NCBI RefSeq assembly: GCF_027107535.1
Contig: NZ_CP114283.1
Location: 7,440,001 to 7,504,000 of the forward strand
Direction of reading: 5' to 3'
DNA: 64,000 nucleotides
Origin: Streptomyces aurantiacus
Lineage (GTDB): Bacteria > Actinomycetota > Actinomycetes > Streptomycetales > Streptomycetaceae
Shown here: positions 1-8,705 of the stretch, one piece after another
How positions within the stretch are numbered: position 1 is the first letter of the stretch
How the letters are laid out: each line of letters starts with the position of its first letter
Translations under genes and position numbers: made by a program
The notes under the pieces: generated by a model
What the model saw: only the letters and a program-made list of their open reading frames with translations
Databases searched by the model: none
What the model was told of the DNA's origin: nothing

Positions 1-1
1 T

Positions 2-583
2 CCGCCGGACCGTCATCTGCCCGTCGCGTGGACGCCCTACCTCGCCTCGGACGACGTGGACCTGACGGCGGAGACGGTCCGGCACTGCGGTGGCACGGTC
101 GGCGTCGGTCCGCTGGTCGCCGACGACGCCGGTCGTCTGGCCATCGCCTCCGACCCCTCCGGGGCCGTGTTCGGCGTCTGGCAGGCGGCCGCCCACCTCG
201 GTACGGGGATCACCGGCGTGCCCGGGACGCCCACGTGGAACGAGCTCATCACCCGTGACTCCGCCGGCGTCGCCAAGTTCTACGAGACGGTCTTCGGCTT
301 CGAGGAGGAGCCCGTCGTCTCCGCCGACTACGACTACATCACCCTCCACGTCAAGGGCCGCCCGGTGGCCGGAATCCACGGCGTCGGCAACGCTCTTCCC
401 CGCGACCGCGGGGCCCACTGGATGACGTACTTCGAGGTCACCGACGTGGACTCGGCCGTGGTCCAGGTCCTCGACCTGGGCGGTCATGTGCTCCGGCCGG
501 CCCACGAGGCCTCGCACGGTCGCGTCGCGACGGTGGCGGACCCCGAGGGCGCGGTGTTCTCCGTGGTACGCACGCGCCACTGA
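2..583 (+). CDS. VOC (glyoxalase/bleomycin-resistance) family protein, 5' truncated by window edge
   Basis: The reading frame is open from base 2, so the N-terminus lies outside the window. The visible 193 residues contain the tail of one vicinal-oxygen-chelate module (ending DPSGAVFGVWQ) and then a second complete module that begins near TPTWNELITRD and ends DPEGAVFSVVRTRH. This is the two-module arrangement usual in Streptomyces VOC proteins of about 260 residues. The family binds a metal in a paired beta-alpha-beta-beta-beta fold and includes glyoxalases, dioxygenases and drug-binding proteins. No substrate can be assigned from sequence. It converges with the thymidine kinase operon that follows on the other strand. 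Confidence 0.85.
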   Translation, partial: PPDRHLPVAWTPYLASDDVDLTAETVRHCGGTVGVGPLVADDAGRLAIASDPSGAVFGVWQAAAHLGTGITGVPGTPTWNELITRDSAGVAKFYETVFGFEEEPVVSADYDYITLHVKGRPVAGIHGVGNALPRDRGAHWMTYFEVTDVDSAVVQVLDLGGHVLRPAHEASHGRVATVADPEGAVFSVVRTRH

Positions 584-654
584 GCCGACCGGGGCGAACG
601 GGCCGCACCGTGCTCCCACGGCATGCGCATGCCGCTCGGCCGGGCGCTCACACG

Positions 655-1311
655 TCAGCGCCGCGCCACCGCGTCCACCGGGAGCACGTCCGGGGACAGT
701 GCGCCCGCCCGGGCACTGGCCGCGGTCATCCGGCGGCGGTGGTGCCGGCGGCACAGCACCTCGTAGCCGATGTCCTCCGGCTGGTTGACGTCTCCGACGA
801 CGACCTGGGCGCCCTCGACGACCATCCGACCGCCTATGGTGCGGGCGTTGTGGGTGGCGCGGGCGCCGCACCAGCAGAGCGCCTCGACCTGGAGGACCTC
901 GACCCGGTCGGCAAGTTCGACGAGGCGCTGGGAGCCCGGGAAGAGCTTGGAGCGGAAGTCGGTGGTGATGCCGAAGGCGAAGACGTCGATGTCCAGGTCG
1001 TCCACCACGCGGGCGAGCTGGTCGATCTGTTCGGGGGCGAGGAACTGTGCCTCGTCGGCGATGACGTAGTCCGCACGGCCGCCCTGCGAGAGGTGGTCGA
1101 CGAGATACGCGTACACGTCCTGGTCGTCCTCGACCTCCACCGCGTCCGTGACCAGGCCGAGGCGGGACGACAGCTTGCCCTCGCCCGCCCGGTCGTCCCG
1201 CGTGAAGATCATGCCCTGCAGACCGCGCGCCGAGCGGTTGTGCTCGATCTGCAGAGCCAGCGTCGACTTCCCGCAGTCCATGGTTCCGGAGAAGAACACC
1301 AGCTCGGACAT
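655..1311 (-). CDS. tdk: Thymidine kinase (type II, TmrB-like TK1 fold)
   Basis: This 218-residue enzyme phosphorylates thymidine with ATP in the salvage of dTMP. The P-loop GTMDCGKS is at residues 9-16. The DEAQF motif is at about 86-90, and its Glu is the expected catalytic base. The zinc-site residues of type II thymidine kinases are visible as CWCG (about 146-149) and CRRH (about 187-190). I chose the ATG at 1311 (MSELVFFSG); a TTG eight codons upstream stays in frame but adds residues absent from the family. It is the last gene of a minus-strand operon, 49 bp after the phosphatase gene, so it probably depends on the promoter upstream of the GNAT gene. Confidence 0.93.
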   Translation of the reverse strand: MSELVFFSGTMDCGKSTLALQIEHNRSARGLQGMIFTRDDRAGEGKLSSRLGLVTDAVEVEDDQDVYAYLVDHLSQGGRADYVIADEAQFLAPEQIDQLARVVDDLDIDVFAFGITTDFRSKLFPGSQRLVELADRVEVLQVEALCWCGARATHNARTIGGRMVVEGAQVVVGDVNQPEDIGYEVLCRRHHRRRMTAASARAGALSPDVLPVDAVARR

Positions 1312-1360
1312 GGGAGGTTGAGCACCTTTCGGCAAGAGTGACTGGCGGGCGGGGAGGGGG

Positions 1361-2548
1361 TCAGGAACGTACTTCGAGGAGCGGGACGTGTTGTTCCGCC
1401 GGAGTCATCGAGCCGTGGTTGCCGACCATCACCGACTCCTTCGGCTCCCGCTCGGACGCGACGATCAGCACGTCGTCACGGGCGGCCGCGACCACGTCGC
1501 CGATCCGCGCGTACACCCGCTCGTCGATCCGCGGTCCGAACCATCCCGCCGCGATCGCCTCGTCGCGGGACGCCACCCAGAACTGCTCGCCGAGCACCTC
1601 GCGCCAGCAGGTCAGGACGTCCGACTCGGCGCCCGGGACCGCGTAGACGTGCCGGGCCCGGCCCTCGCCGCCGAGGAGGGCGACTCCCGCGCGCAGCTCC
1701 CAGTCCTCGTCGAAGTCGATGCGGTGCTGCTCACCGAAGGGGATGTCGATCATGCCGTGGTCGGCCGTGACGTACAGGGCCGTACGCGGCGGCAGTTGCT
1801 CGGCCAGGCGCTGGACCAGACGGTCCACGTACATGAGCTGTCCGCGCCAGGGGTCGGAGTCGACGCCGAAGCCATGGCCCTTGCCGTCCACCTCCGCGTA
1901 GTACGTGTAGACCAACGAGCGGTCCCCGGCGGCCAGTTGCTCGGCGGCCAGGTCCATACGGTCCTCGCCGGTCAGCCGTCCGTGGAACGTCCCGCCACTG
2001 AGGGCGACCTTGGTCAGCGGGGTGTTCTGGAAGTGCGGGGCCGTCACCTGGGCCGTGTGCACGCCCGCCGCGTCCGCCAGCTGGAAGACCGTGGGGTAGG
2101 GCTGCCACTTGCGGGGCTGCGTCCACGGATTCCAGCGGAGCTGGTTCATCAGCTCGCCGGTCTCCGGGTTGCGGGCGGTGTAGCCGGGCAGTCCGTGGGC
2201 GCCCGGCGGCAGCCCGGTGCCGACCGAGGCCAGCGAGGTCGCGGTGGTCGCGGGATAGCCCGCCGTGATCGGCCGGCCGGTGCCGCCACGCGAGCTGCCC
2301 AGCAGGGAACTCATGAAGGGGGCCTCGTCCGGGTGCGCCTTCAGCTGCTCCCAGCCGAGGCCGTCGATCAGAAAGACGCAGTTCCGGTCGGCCGGGCTCA
2401 GCTCCGCGAGTGAGGCGGTCATGTCCGGTACATCCATGCCCGCGGCCAGCGTGGGCAGCAGGTCCGCGAGCGAACCGGTCCCGTACTCGGGGACGGGCGC
2501 GGAGCCGATGGTGAGTGGTTCCGGGTGGTCCCAGACGGGCTGGGCCAT
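1361..2548 (-). CDS. Alkaline phosphatase superfamily / nucleotide pyrophosphatase-phosphodiesterase protein
   Basis: The 395-residue protein has the metal-binding and nucleophile pattern of the type I phosphodiesterase/nucleotide pyrophosphatase family: FLIDGLGW near residue 60 (first metal Asp), YPATTATS near 100 (probable Thr nucleophile), EVDGKGHGFG near 220 and VTADHGMIDIP near 260 (metal Asp/His). There is no signal peptide or membrane segment, so it is probably cytoplasmic. Its ATG shares one base with the TGA of the DUF5998 gene (TGATG), which indicates translational coupling. The substrate is unknown; placement between DUF5998 and thymidine kinase is compatible with nucleotide metabolism, but that is inference. 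Confidence 0.88.
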   Translation of the reverse strand: MAQPVWDHPEPLTIGSAPVPEYGTGSLADLLPTLAAGMDVPDMTASLAELSPADRNCVFLIDGLGWEQLKAHPDEAPFMSSLLGSSRGGTGRPITAGYPATTATSLASVGTGLPPGAHGLPGYTARNPETGELMNQLRWNPWTQPRKWQPYPTVFQLADAAGVHTAQVTAPHFQNTPLTKVALSGGTFHGRLTGEDRMDLAAEQLAAGDRSLVYTYYAEVDGKGHGFGVDSDPWRGQLMYVDRLVQRLAEQLPPRTALYVTADHGMIDIPFGEQHRIDFDEDWELRAGVALLGGEGRARHVYAVPGAESDVLTCWREVLGEQFWVASRDEAIAAGWFGPRIDERVYARIGDVVAAARDDVLIVASEREPKESVMVGNHGSMTPAEQHVPLLEVRS

Positions 2549-3144
2549 CAGCGGGTGACGTCCGCGGTCGCCTCGGAGAGCGACTGCGCGAAGGCGAGCG
2601 TCTGGCGCACGGCGTCCGGGCCGTCACCGGCCTCGCTGACCCGCAGGCTGAGGTCGTCCGCCGTCGAGCTGCCGGTGTAGCCGTGGTCCGCCTCGCAGTT
2701 GGCGTCGCCGCAGGCCGCGGGCTCCAGGTCGATACGGGCGACCGCGCCCCAGCCGATGGTCAGGACGACCTCGCGCGGCAGCGTCCCCACGACGTACTTC
2801 TCGGGGTTCGCCACGACCCGGCTGAGCACGACCGACGAGATCCGCCCGAGTTTCACGGACTCGGTGGACGTCGTCGCGTACGGCGTCGGCGACGTGGTGT
2901 CCGCCGCCTGCTCGTCCGTGTGGCTCACGATGAAACGGTTGCCCGTGAGGACGAGCACCGTCACGTGCCGGCGCACCTCGTTGGCGTCGAACGTCGTCTC
3001 CTGGTGCACCAGATACGACCGGATGGGCTCGCCGCCCACAGCGGCCTCCACCGCCTCGGCCACGAGGGCCGGGTAGTAGCCGCTGCGCTCGATCGCCGCT
3101 CGCAGCCCCTGGGTCGTCGTACTGGTCTTGGCCATGATGTCCAT
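2548..3144 (-). CDS. DUF5998 family protein
   Basis: This 198-residue soluble protein starts MDIMAKTSTT and ends EATADVTR. It matches my recollection of the actinobacterial DUF5998 family, whose function is unknown. A Cys-containing segment, CGDANCEADHGYTG, near residue 155 is the only obvious special feature and could bind a metal. An internal ATG at 3135 (MAKTS) is an alternative start. The gene lies 32 bp after the GNAT/acyl-CoA-synthetase gene, and its stop overlaps the next gene's ATG by one base, so it belongs in the four-gene operon. The frame stays open far upstream, but that extension runs antisense-like through the GNAT gene and is not coding. Confidence 0.85.
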   Translation of the reverse strand: MDIMAKTSTTTQGLRAAIERSGYYPALVAEAVEAAVGGEPIRSYLVHQETTFDANEVRRHVTVLVLTGNRFIVSHTDEQAADTTSPTPYATTSTESVKLGRISSVVLSRVVANPEKYVVGTLPREVVLTIGWGAVARIDLEPAACGDANCEADHGYTGSSTADDLSLRVSEAGDGPDAVRQTLAFAQSLSEATADVTR

Positions 3145-3176
3145 CCTACGGGGGCGTACTGACTGCGTGGCACCGC

Positions 3177-6122
3177 TCAGTACACAGGAAGCGTGCGTGG
3201 GCCGAGGTCGTCGCGGGCGGGCGGCGGCGCGAGCCGCACGGAGGCGCCGAGCACGCTCAGCCCGCGCGGGGCGACGACGACGGGCTCCAGGGACACGGAA
3301 ACCACCTCCGGGTGGTCGTCCACAAGGCGTGACAGGCGCAACAGCAGCTCCTCCAGTGCCGCGACGTCCGCCGGGGCCGAGCCCCGCCAGCCGAAGAGGA
3401 GCGGTGCGGTCCGGATGGACCGGACCAGGGAGGCCGCGTCGCGGTCGGTGACCGGAATCAGCCGGTGCGCGGTGTCCCCGAGCAGTTCCGACGCCGCTCC
3501 GGCGAGCCCGAAGGAGAGCACCGCTCCCGCCGCCGGGTCGATGACCGCGCGTACGACCGTGTCCACGCCGCGTGGCGCCATTCCCTGCACCACCGGGCGC
3601 AGCTCCTCGGGCTTCCCGAAGAGGCTGGTCAACTCCGCGTACGCCCGCCGCAGTTGCTCCTCGTCCGCCAGGTCCAGCCGTACGCCGCCGAGGTCGGCGC
3701 GGTGCCGCAGGTGCGGGGCGGTGGTCTTCAGCGCCACGGGGTAGCCGAGGCTCTCCGCCGCAGCCACCGCTTCTCCGGGCGTGGGCGCGGGCAGGGCACG
3801 TCGGACGCCGATGCCGTACCGGCCGAGCAGCACGCAGGTGTCCTCGGGGCCGAGCGTGAGCCCGGCCTCCCCCACCGCGGGCTCCGCCGCGGCTCCTTCG
3901 CCACCGCCGCCGAGGAGCCGGTCGATCTGATCGGCCGCGCCCTTCTCGTCGATGTCCTCGTACTCGGGCACGCGCCCGGGATCCGTGGCCTCGCGCCGCC
4001 ACTGGCCGTACTTCACGGCTTCCGCGAGGGCGCGGACGGCCCGCTCGGCAGCCGGGTAGGCGGGGATGAGACGGGATTCCGCTTCGGGGGCCGCCACGTC
4101 GGGCGTCCGTCGCTCGCCCTGTGCGGACGGGCGCTCCGCGGAGCGGAACGGGTGGGGGCCGCCCCCGGCGTCCGGTCCCGTTCCGGCCGGCTGTTCGGCC
4201 GACCGGCCGGCCGACTGGACGGCCGGCTGATCGCCAGACGGCTCCCCTGGCTGTGGAGCGGTGCTGGCGGCTGCGGACAAGGCCTCCGCCAGGCCGCCGA
4301 GCTCCACGTGCACCACGAGCACCGGCTTCGCCGGAGCCGCCGCCGAGGCGGAACGCAGGGCCTCCGCCAGGGCGGCGTCGGCCGCCGAGGCCTCCCCCAC
4401 GGCCGGGATCGCGGTGACCACCACGGCGTCACAGCCGTCGTCGGCCAGCGCGTGCGACAACGCGGCGTGGAAGTCCCCCGCCGAGGCGGCCGTGGTCAGA
4501 TCGGCCGGGGGCAGCGGGCGCAGCCCTTCCGCCAGACAGGCGTCGTACGTGAGCAGCCCGAGCGATTCGGAGTTTCCGAGGATCGCCACGCGCGGCCCGG
4601 CGGGGAGCGGCTGGCGGGCGAGCAGCAGCCCCGCGTCGACCAGTTCCGTGATCGTGTCCACCCTGATGACGCCGGCCTGCCGCAGCAGGGCGGACACCGT
4701 CGCGTGGGGCAGACGGGTCGCCCGTACGGCATGCCCCTGGGGCGCTGCCCCTCCGTGCCGCGCGCCCTGGACGACGACCAGGGGCTTCGCCGCCGCCGTG
4801 CGTCGCGCGAGCCGGGTGAACTTCCGCGGGTTCCCGATCGATTCGAGGTACATGAGCGCGACATCGGTGTCCGGGTCCTCGTACCAGTACTGAAGGACGT
4901 CGTTGCCGGACACGTCGGCGCGGTTGCCCGAGGACACGAAGGTGGACACGCCCGTCACGCCGGTGACCCCGCCGCCGCGCCGGTGCAGACGGGACAGCAG
5001 CGCGATCCCGATGGCGCCGGACTGGGCGAACAGCCCGATGCGTCCGGCGCGCGGCATCTCGGGTGCGAGCGAGGCGTTGAGCCGTACCCGGGGGGAGGTG
5101 TTGATGACGCCGAAGGCGTTCGGTCCGATGATGCGCATCCCGTACGTACGCGCCTCGCGCACGAGTTCACGCTGGCGCTCCCTGCCTTCGGGGCCGCTCT
5201 CGGCGTACCCCGCGGAGACCACGACGAGGCCCTGCACGCCGTGTTCACCGCACTCGGCGACGACCGCGGGAACGCGCTCGGCCGGAACGGCGACGACGGC
5301 GAGGTCGACGGGCTCGGGAATGTCACGCACGGAGCGGTACGCCGGGACGCCGTCGAGCTCCTTCTCCTGAAGTGCCCCGTTCACCGCGTACAGGCGCCCG
5401 GTGAACCCCGCCCCGCGGAGGTTGTCCAGGACGCTGCGGCCCACTCCTCCGGGCGCGCGGCCCGCGCCGATGACGGCGACCGAGCCGGGTGCGAGGAGCC
5501 GGGCGACGGAGCGTCCCTCCGCGCGCTGCTCCCGCGCGCGCTGCACGGCGAGGGAGCGGTCGGTGGGCTCCAGGTCGAACTCCAGGCGTACGACGCCGTC
5601 CTCGAAGCTGCGCTTCTGCTGGTACCCGGCGTCCGTGAACACCTTGATCATCTTGTTGTTGGCGGGCAGCACCTCGGCGGCGAAACGGCGGATGCCGCGC
5701 TCGCGGGCGACGGCCGCGACGTGCTCCAGCAGCGCGGACGCCACACCGCGGCCCTGATGGGCGTCCTGGACGAGGAACGCGACCTCCGCCTCGTCCGCGG
5801 GGGCGGACGCGGGCAGGCCGTCGGCGTTGATGCGGTCGTAGCGTACGGTGGCGATGAACTCGCCGCCGACGGTGGCCGCGAGTCCCACCCGGTCCACAAA
5901 GTCGTGGTGGGTGAAGCGGTGGACGTCCTTGGCGGACAGGCGCGGGTACGGCGCGAAGAAGCGGTAGTACTTCGACTCGGCGGACACCTGCTCGTAGAAG
6001 CTGACGAGGCGGTCGGCGTCGTCGGCCGCGATGGGCCGGATGCGCGCGGTGCCGCCGTCGCGCAGGACGACGTCGGCCTCCCAGTGAGCGGGGTACTCGT
6101 GCCGGTCCGACGAGGTCTGCAT
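3177..6122 (-). CDS. GNAT acetyltransferase fused to an NDP-forming acyl-CoA-synthetase-like module (protein acetyltransferase, Pat type)
   Basis: The protein has 981 residues. Residues about 15-195 form a GNAT domain with the acetyl-CoA-binding signature QDAHQGRGVASALL. Residues about 205-330 form a CoA-binding Rossmann domain. About 340-530 form a succinyl-CoA-ligase-like domain containing GPNAFGVIN and FAQSGAIGIALL. A low-complexity Ala/Gly/Pro/Ser linker spans about 640-745, and an ATP-grasp-like domain fills the C-terminus (VALKTTAPHLRHRADLGGV). GNAT-first order is known from the S. lividans protein acetyltransferase that controls acetoacetyl-CoA synthetase, so a role in reversible lysine acetylation of CoA ligases is likely. 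The ATG at 6122 (MQTSSD) begins the family-like sequence; the open frame upstream is Pro/Arg-rich noncoding. It leads the operon and is divergent from ptsH. Confidence 0.88.
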   Translation of the reverse strand: MQTSSDRHEYPAHWEADVVLRDGGTARIRPIAADDADRLVSFYEQVSAESKYYRFFAPYPRLSAKDVHRFTHHDFVDRVGLAATVGGEFIATVRYDRINADGLPASAPADEAEVAFLVQDAHQGRGVASALLEHVAAVARERGIRRFAAEVLPANNKMIKVFTDAGYQQKRSFEDGVVRLEFDLEPTDRSLAVQRAREQRAEGRSVARLLAPGSVAVIGAGRAPGGVGRSVLDNLRGAGFTGRLYAVNGALQEKELDGVPAYRSVRDIPEPVDLAVVAVPAERVPAVVAECGEHGVQGLVVVSAGYAESGPEGRERQRELVREARTYGMRIIGPNAFGVINTSPRVRLNASLAPEMPRAGRIGLFAQSGAIGIALLSRLHRRGGGVTGVTGVSTFVSSGNRADVSGNDVLQYWYEDPDTDVALMYLESIGNPRKFTRLARRTAAAKPLVVVQGARHGGAAPQGHAVRATRLPHATVSALLRQAGVIRVDTITELVDAGLLLARQPLPAGPRVAILGNSESLGLLTYDACLAEGLRPLPPADLTTAASAGDFHAALSHALADDGCDAVVVTAIPAVGEASAADAALAEALRSASAAAPAKPVLVVHVELGGLAEALSAAASTAPQPGEPSGDQPAVQSAGRSAEQPAGTGPDAGGGPHPFRSAERPSAQGERRTPDVAAPEAESRLIPAYPAAERAVRALAEAVKYGQWRREATDPGRVPEYEDIDEKGAADQIDRLLGGGGEGAAAEPAVGEAGLTLGPEDTCVLLGRYGIGVRRALPAPTPGEAVAAAESLGYPVALKTTAPHLRHRADLGGVRLDLADEEQLRRAYAELTSLFGKPEELRPVVQGMAPRGVDTVVRAVIDPAAGAVLSFGLAGAASELLGDTAHRLIPVTDRDAASLVRSIRTAPLLFGWRGSAPADVAALEELLLRLSRLVDDHPEVVSVSLEPVVVAPRGLSVLGASVRLAPPPARDDLGPRTLPVY

Positions 6123-6325
6123 GGGGCCCAGAGTACGGCTCGGGTCCGACAACGGCGGGCTCGCGTCCCCCCGGATTCCCAGGGTTCTCGTCCCGCGCGG
6201 GCGGGCTCGCGTCCGGGCAGGGCGCGGGGCAGTCTTGGGGATCGGAGCCGCCCGGGGCCACGTCGGGCCGGGGTCTGGCCGGGCCGGGCTCCTGGTCGCT
6301 TCAAGCAGGCTCCACCGTATGAAAC

Positions 6326-6341
6326 AATGGTCTAGACAACC
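6326..6341 (+). promoter_or_regulatory. DasR-responsive element (dre) upstream of ptsH
   Basis: The 16-mer contains TGGTCTAGAC, ten consecutive matches to the dre consensus (ACTGGTCTAGACCACT, the site of the N-acetylglucosamine regulator DasR), with a slightly degenerate right flank. It lies 27 bp upstream of the HPr start codon. DasR control of the phosphotransferase system, including ptsH, is established in S. coelicolor; the site here is seen directly. Confidence 0.85.
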
Positions 6342-6367
6342 GTGAGACACCTGAAGGGCAGCATCAC

Positions 6368-6649
6368 ATGGCTGAGCGCCGCGTCAACGTCGGTTGGGCC
6401 GAGGGCCTTCACGCCCGTCCCGCCTCCATCTTCGTCCGGGCGGCCACGGCCTCCGGCGTCCCCGTGACGATCGCCAAGGCGGACGGCAACCCCGTCAACG
6501 CCGCTTCCATGCTCGCGGTCCTCGGCCTGGGCGCCCAGGGCGGCGAGGAGATCGTCCTCGCGTCCGACGCCGAGGGCGCTGACGCCGCGCTCGACCGCCT
6601 GGCGAAGCTGGTCGCCGAGGGTCTCGACGAGCTCCCCGAGACGGTCTGA
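6368..6649 (+). CDS. ptsH: Phosphocarrier protein HPr of the PTS
   Basis: This 93-residue HPr accepts phosphate from PEP via enzyme I and passes it to sugar-specific EIIA components. The active-site His15 sits in GLHARPA. The regulatory-site region NAASMLAVLGLGA carries Ser47 where the regulatory Ser46 of low-GC HPr lies. The length is normal for HPr. The gene stands alone, divergent from the acetyltransferase operon, behind a DasR site, and ends in a strong hairpin. In Streptomyces, HPr serves mainly N-acetylglucosamine and fructose uptake. Confidence 0.97.
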   Translation: MAERRVNVGWAEGLHARPASIFVRAATASGVPVTIAKADGNPVNAASMLAVLGLGAQGGEEIVLASDAEGADAALDRLAKLVAEGLDELPETV

Positions 6650-6666
6650 CCCCACGCATCACGTGC

Positions 6667-6708
6667 GGCGGAGCCGCGTCCCCCCACCCCGGGCGACGCG
6701 GCTCCGCC
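6667..6708. terminator. Hairpin terminator after ptsH
   Basis: GGCGGAGCCGCGTC is followed by its exact complement GACGCGGCTCCGCC after a 14-nt C-rich loop. The 14-bp perfect stem starts 18 bp after the ptsH stop and lies between convergent genes, so it could serve both strands. Confidence 0.8.
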
Positions 6709-6957
6709 GTTTCCGCACCATGGTCCGGTCCCGGCCCGCGTGGAGACGACCGGCCCCCGGCTGCGCACGACGTCCGGCCCTGGTGGAGTGCCGTCGGCAT
6801 CCGTCACAGATCTTCCCGTCGGCGCTATTCGCGTGCAATCCGGGACTCGATTTCCGTGCACGCAGAAATCACGTGCTCGGCAATTCCGGGCACGCGGGAA
6901 AATGGGCATCAGAAATATGCCCCTGCCGAATATCCCTCTTTGTATACGGCGCCACTG

Positions 6958-7650
6958 TTAATGCCGCAGGCCCGCCGTGTTTACGGGATGTTGCGAAGTC
7001 CTCACACGCTCGACGCGGTCTCGGCCCGGAAAGCGCAGCCGGTGCGCGGTCGTCGCCCGCTCGGTGTGCAGTGCCGTGACCGCCCGGGCACGGTCGCTGT
7101 CGCCCCGGGCCACGGCGTCCACGATGGCCCCGTGCTCGGTCCAGGACTCGGCGGGATGCGCGGGCGCCTCGACCGCGTACATCCAGGCGATCTTGTGCCG
7201 CAGCTGGGCGAGCGTCGAGGTCAGCTGCGGGCTGCCCGAGGCCTGCGCGAGCGTCTCGTGGAACCAGCCCCCCAGTGAGCGCAGATCCTCGCTGTTACCC
7301 CTCCTGGCCCGCTCCTGGCCCAGTCTGACCAGGCCGCGCAGCACCTTGAGGTGCGCCTCGGTGCGGCGCTGCGCGGCACGGGCGGCACCCAGCGGTTCCA
7401 GCAGCATGCGCATCTCCAGGAGGTCCGCGGCCTCCTGCTCCGTGGGCTCCGCCACGCACGCGCCCGCGTGTCTGCGGGTGACCACGAAGCCCTCCGCCTC
7501 CAGTGTGCGCAGCGCCTCGCGCACGGGGACCCGCGAGACGCCGTAACGACGCGCGAGCAGTTCTTCGGTGAGCCGGCTGCCGCGCTCGTAGACACCCGCG
7601 ACGATGTCGTCACGAATCGCCGTGCATACCGAGCGCGCGGGAATACGCAT
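6958..7650 (-). CDS. GntR-family transcriptional regulator (FCD effector domain)
   Basis: The 230-residue protein has an N-terminal winged helix (about residues 5-70) with the typical GntR recognition region RRYGVSRVPVREALRTLEAEGFV. A helical FCD-type effector domain follows, with metal/ligand-binding His residues likely in WFHE and ALHTERA. The effector is unknown. The start ATG has a good ribosome site (GGAGG, 8-nt spacing). It is a monocistronic minus-strand gene, convergent with ptsH, with no adjacent metabolic gene to suggest its ligand. Confidence 0.88.
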   Translation of the reverse strand: MRIPARSVCTAIRDDIVAGVYERGSRLTEELLARRYGVSRVPVREALRTLEAEGFVVTRRHAGACVAEPTEQEAADLLEMRMLLEPLGAARAAQRRTEAHLKVLRGLVRLGQERARRGNSEDLRSLGGWFHETLAQASGSPQLTSTLAQLRHKIAWMYAVEAPAHPAESWTEHGAIVDAVARGDSDRARAVTALHTERATTAHRLRFPGRDRVERVRTSQHPVNTAGLRH

Positions 7651-7852
7651 GACCGGACCTCCGCCTTAATCCCCGCGAAACGCGGTCGATCGACGCTTGT
7701 TCGGTGACTCTATTGCAGTGAGCGGGAAATTCCGATGGCAGCCCGGAATCCATGGCTATTTTTTGGACACATCACGTCTCTGAACAGGCAGTCGTCCGGT
7801 GCGAAAGAGACCGGGAACGGTCGGGAAGAAGCCCGGAAGGCCCCGGAGCACG

Positions 7853-7885
7853 CGAAGGCCCCGGCTCAATGAGCCAGGGCCTTCG
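7853..7885 (-). terminator. Terminator of the M23 peptidase gene
   Basis: An inverted repeat CGAAGGCCC-c-GGCTC / GAGCC-a-GGGCCTTCG with a 3-nt loop lies 28 bp beyond the peptidase stop codon. It gives a 14-bp stem with one internal mismatch. Confidence 0.75.
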
Positions 7886-7912
7886 ACGGAGGTGCGCCGA
7901 CGCGTCGTGCCG

Positions 7913-8686
7913 TCAGACGTTCACGCCGTGCGAGCGGAGGTATCCGACGGGGTCCATGTCGGACCCGTACTCCGCGGTCGCGCGCGCCTCGAAGTGCAGG
8001 TGCGCTCCGGTGACGTTGCCGGTCGCCCCGGAGAGGGCTATCTGCTGTCCCGGAGTGACCGTCTGGCCGACGGAGACGCCGATGGACGAGAGGTGCCCGT
8101 ACTGGGTGAAGGTGCCGTCGGTCATCTTGATGACGACCTGGTTGCCGTACGCGCCGCCCCAGCCGGCCTCCACCACGGTGCCGGAGCCGACCGCGCGCAC
8201 GGCGGTGCCGCTGGCGGCGTGGAAGTCGATGCCGGTGTGACTGCCGGAGGACCAGACGGCGCCGCCGGCCTTGTAGCCGGTGGAGACGTACGAACCGGTG
8301 ATCGGCGAGACGTACGCGTTGAGGCGCTTGCGCTCGGCCTCGCGGGCGGCACGAACCTTGACCTCGCGCTCCTTCTTGGCCTTCGCCGCGGCCTCCTCGG
8401 CCCGCTTCTTCGCGTCGGCCTCGGCCTTCTCGCGGGCGGCGGCCTCGTCGGCGGCCTGCTGCTGGGCGGCGGCCTGCGCGTCGATCTCTTCGGCGACCGA
8501 GTCGCCGATGATGACGGCCTTGGTGAGGCCGGTCTGCTCGACCGAGCTCTCGGCGGCGAACGCCGGGGCGGCCAGAGTGCCTACGACACCGGTGGTGGCG
8601 AGTGCGGCGACGCCCACCGTCCTGCGGGTCGCGCGCTTCATGCTGCTGGGACGACGGTGCTTCCCGGTGGCGCGAGTGAACGCCAT
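7913..8686 (-). CDS. Secreted M23-family (LytM) peptidoglycan endopeptidase
   Basis: The 257-residue protein has a basic N-terminus and signal peptide ending near APAFA|AES (residue 44). An Ala/Lys/Glu-rich segment that is probably coiled coil follows (about 65-125). The LytM domain has zinc-ligand motifs HTGIDFH, GHLSS and HLHFEA. It should cleave peptidoglycan cross-bridges outside the membrane. Its 5' leader carries a c-di-AMP riboswitch of the class that in Streptomyces controls resuscitation-promoting factors and cell-wall hydrolases. Expression is therefore probably turned off when c-di-AMP is high. The ATG at 8686 has an AAGGAAAGGA ribosome site. The gene is monocistronic with its own terminator. 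Confidence 0.93.
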   Translation of the reverse strand: MAFTRATGKHRRPSSMKRATRRTVGVAALATTGVVGTLAAPAFAAESSVEQTGLTKAVIIGDSVAEEIDAQAAAQQQAADEAAAREKAEADAKKRAEEAAAKAKKEREVKVRAAREAERKRLNAYVSPITGSYVSTGYKAGGAVWSSGSHTGIDFHAASGTAVRAVGSGTVVEAGWGGAYGNQVVIKMTDGTFTQYGHLSSIGVSVGQTVTPGQQIALSGATGNVTGAHLHFEARATAEYGSDMDPVGYLRSHGVNV

Positions 8687-8705
8687 GAAGTGGCTGATCC
8701 TTTCC

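Noticed and set aside
3465..6335. Very long open frame on the plus strand opposite the acetyltransferase gene
   Set aside because: It is the antisense shadow expected in high-GC DNA; the sequence has no family resemblance and the minus-strand frame has clear domains.
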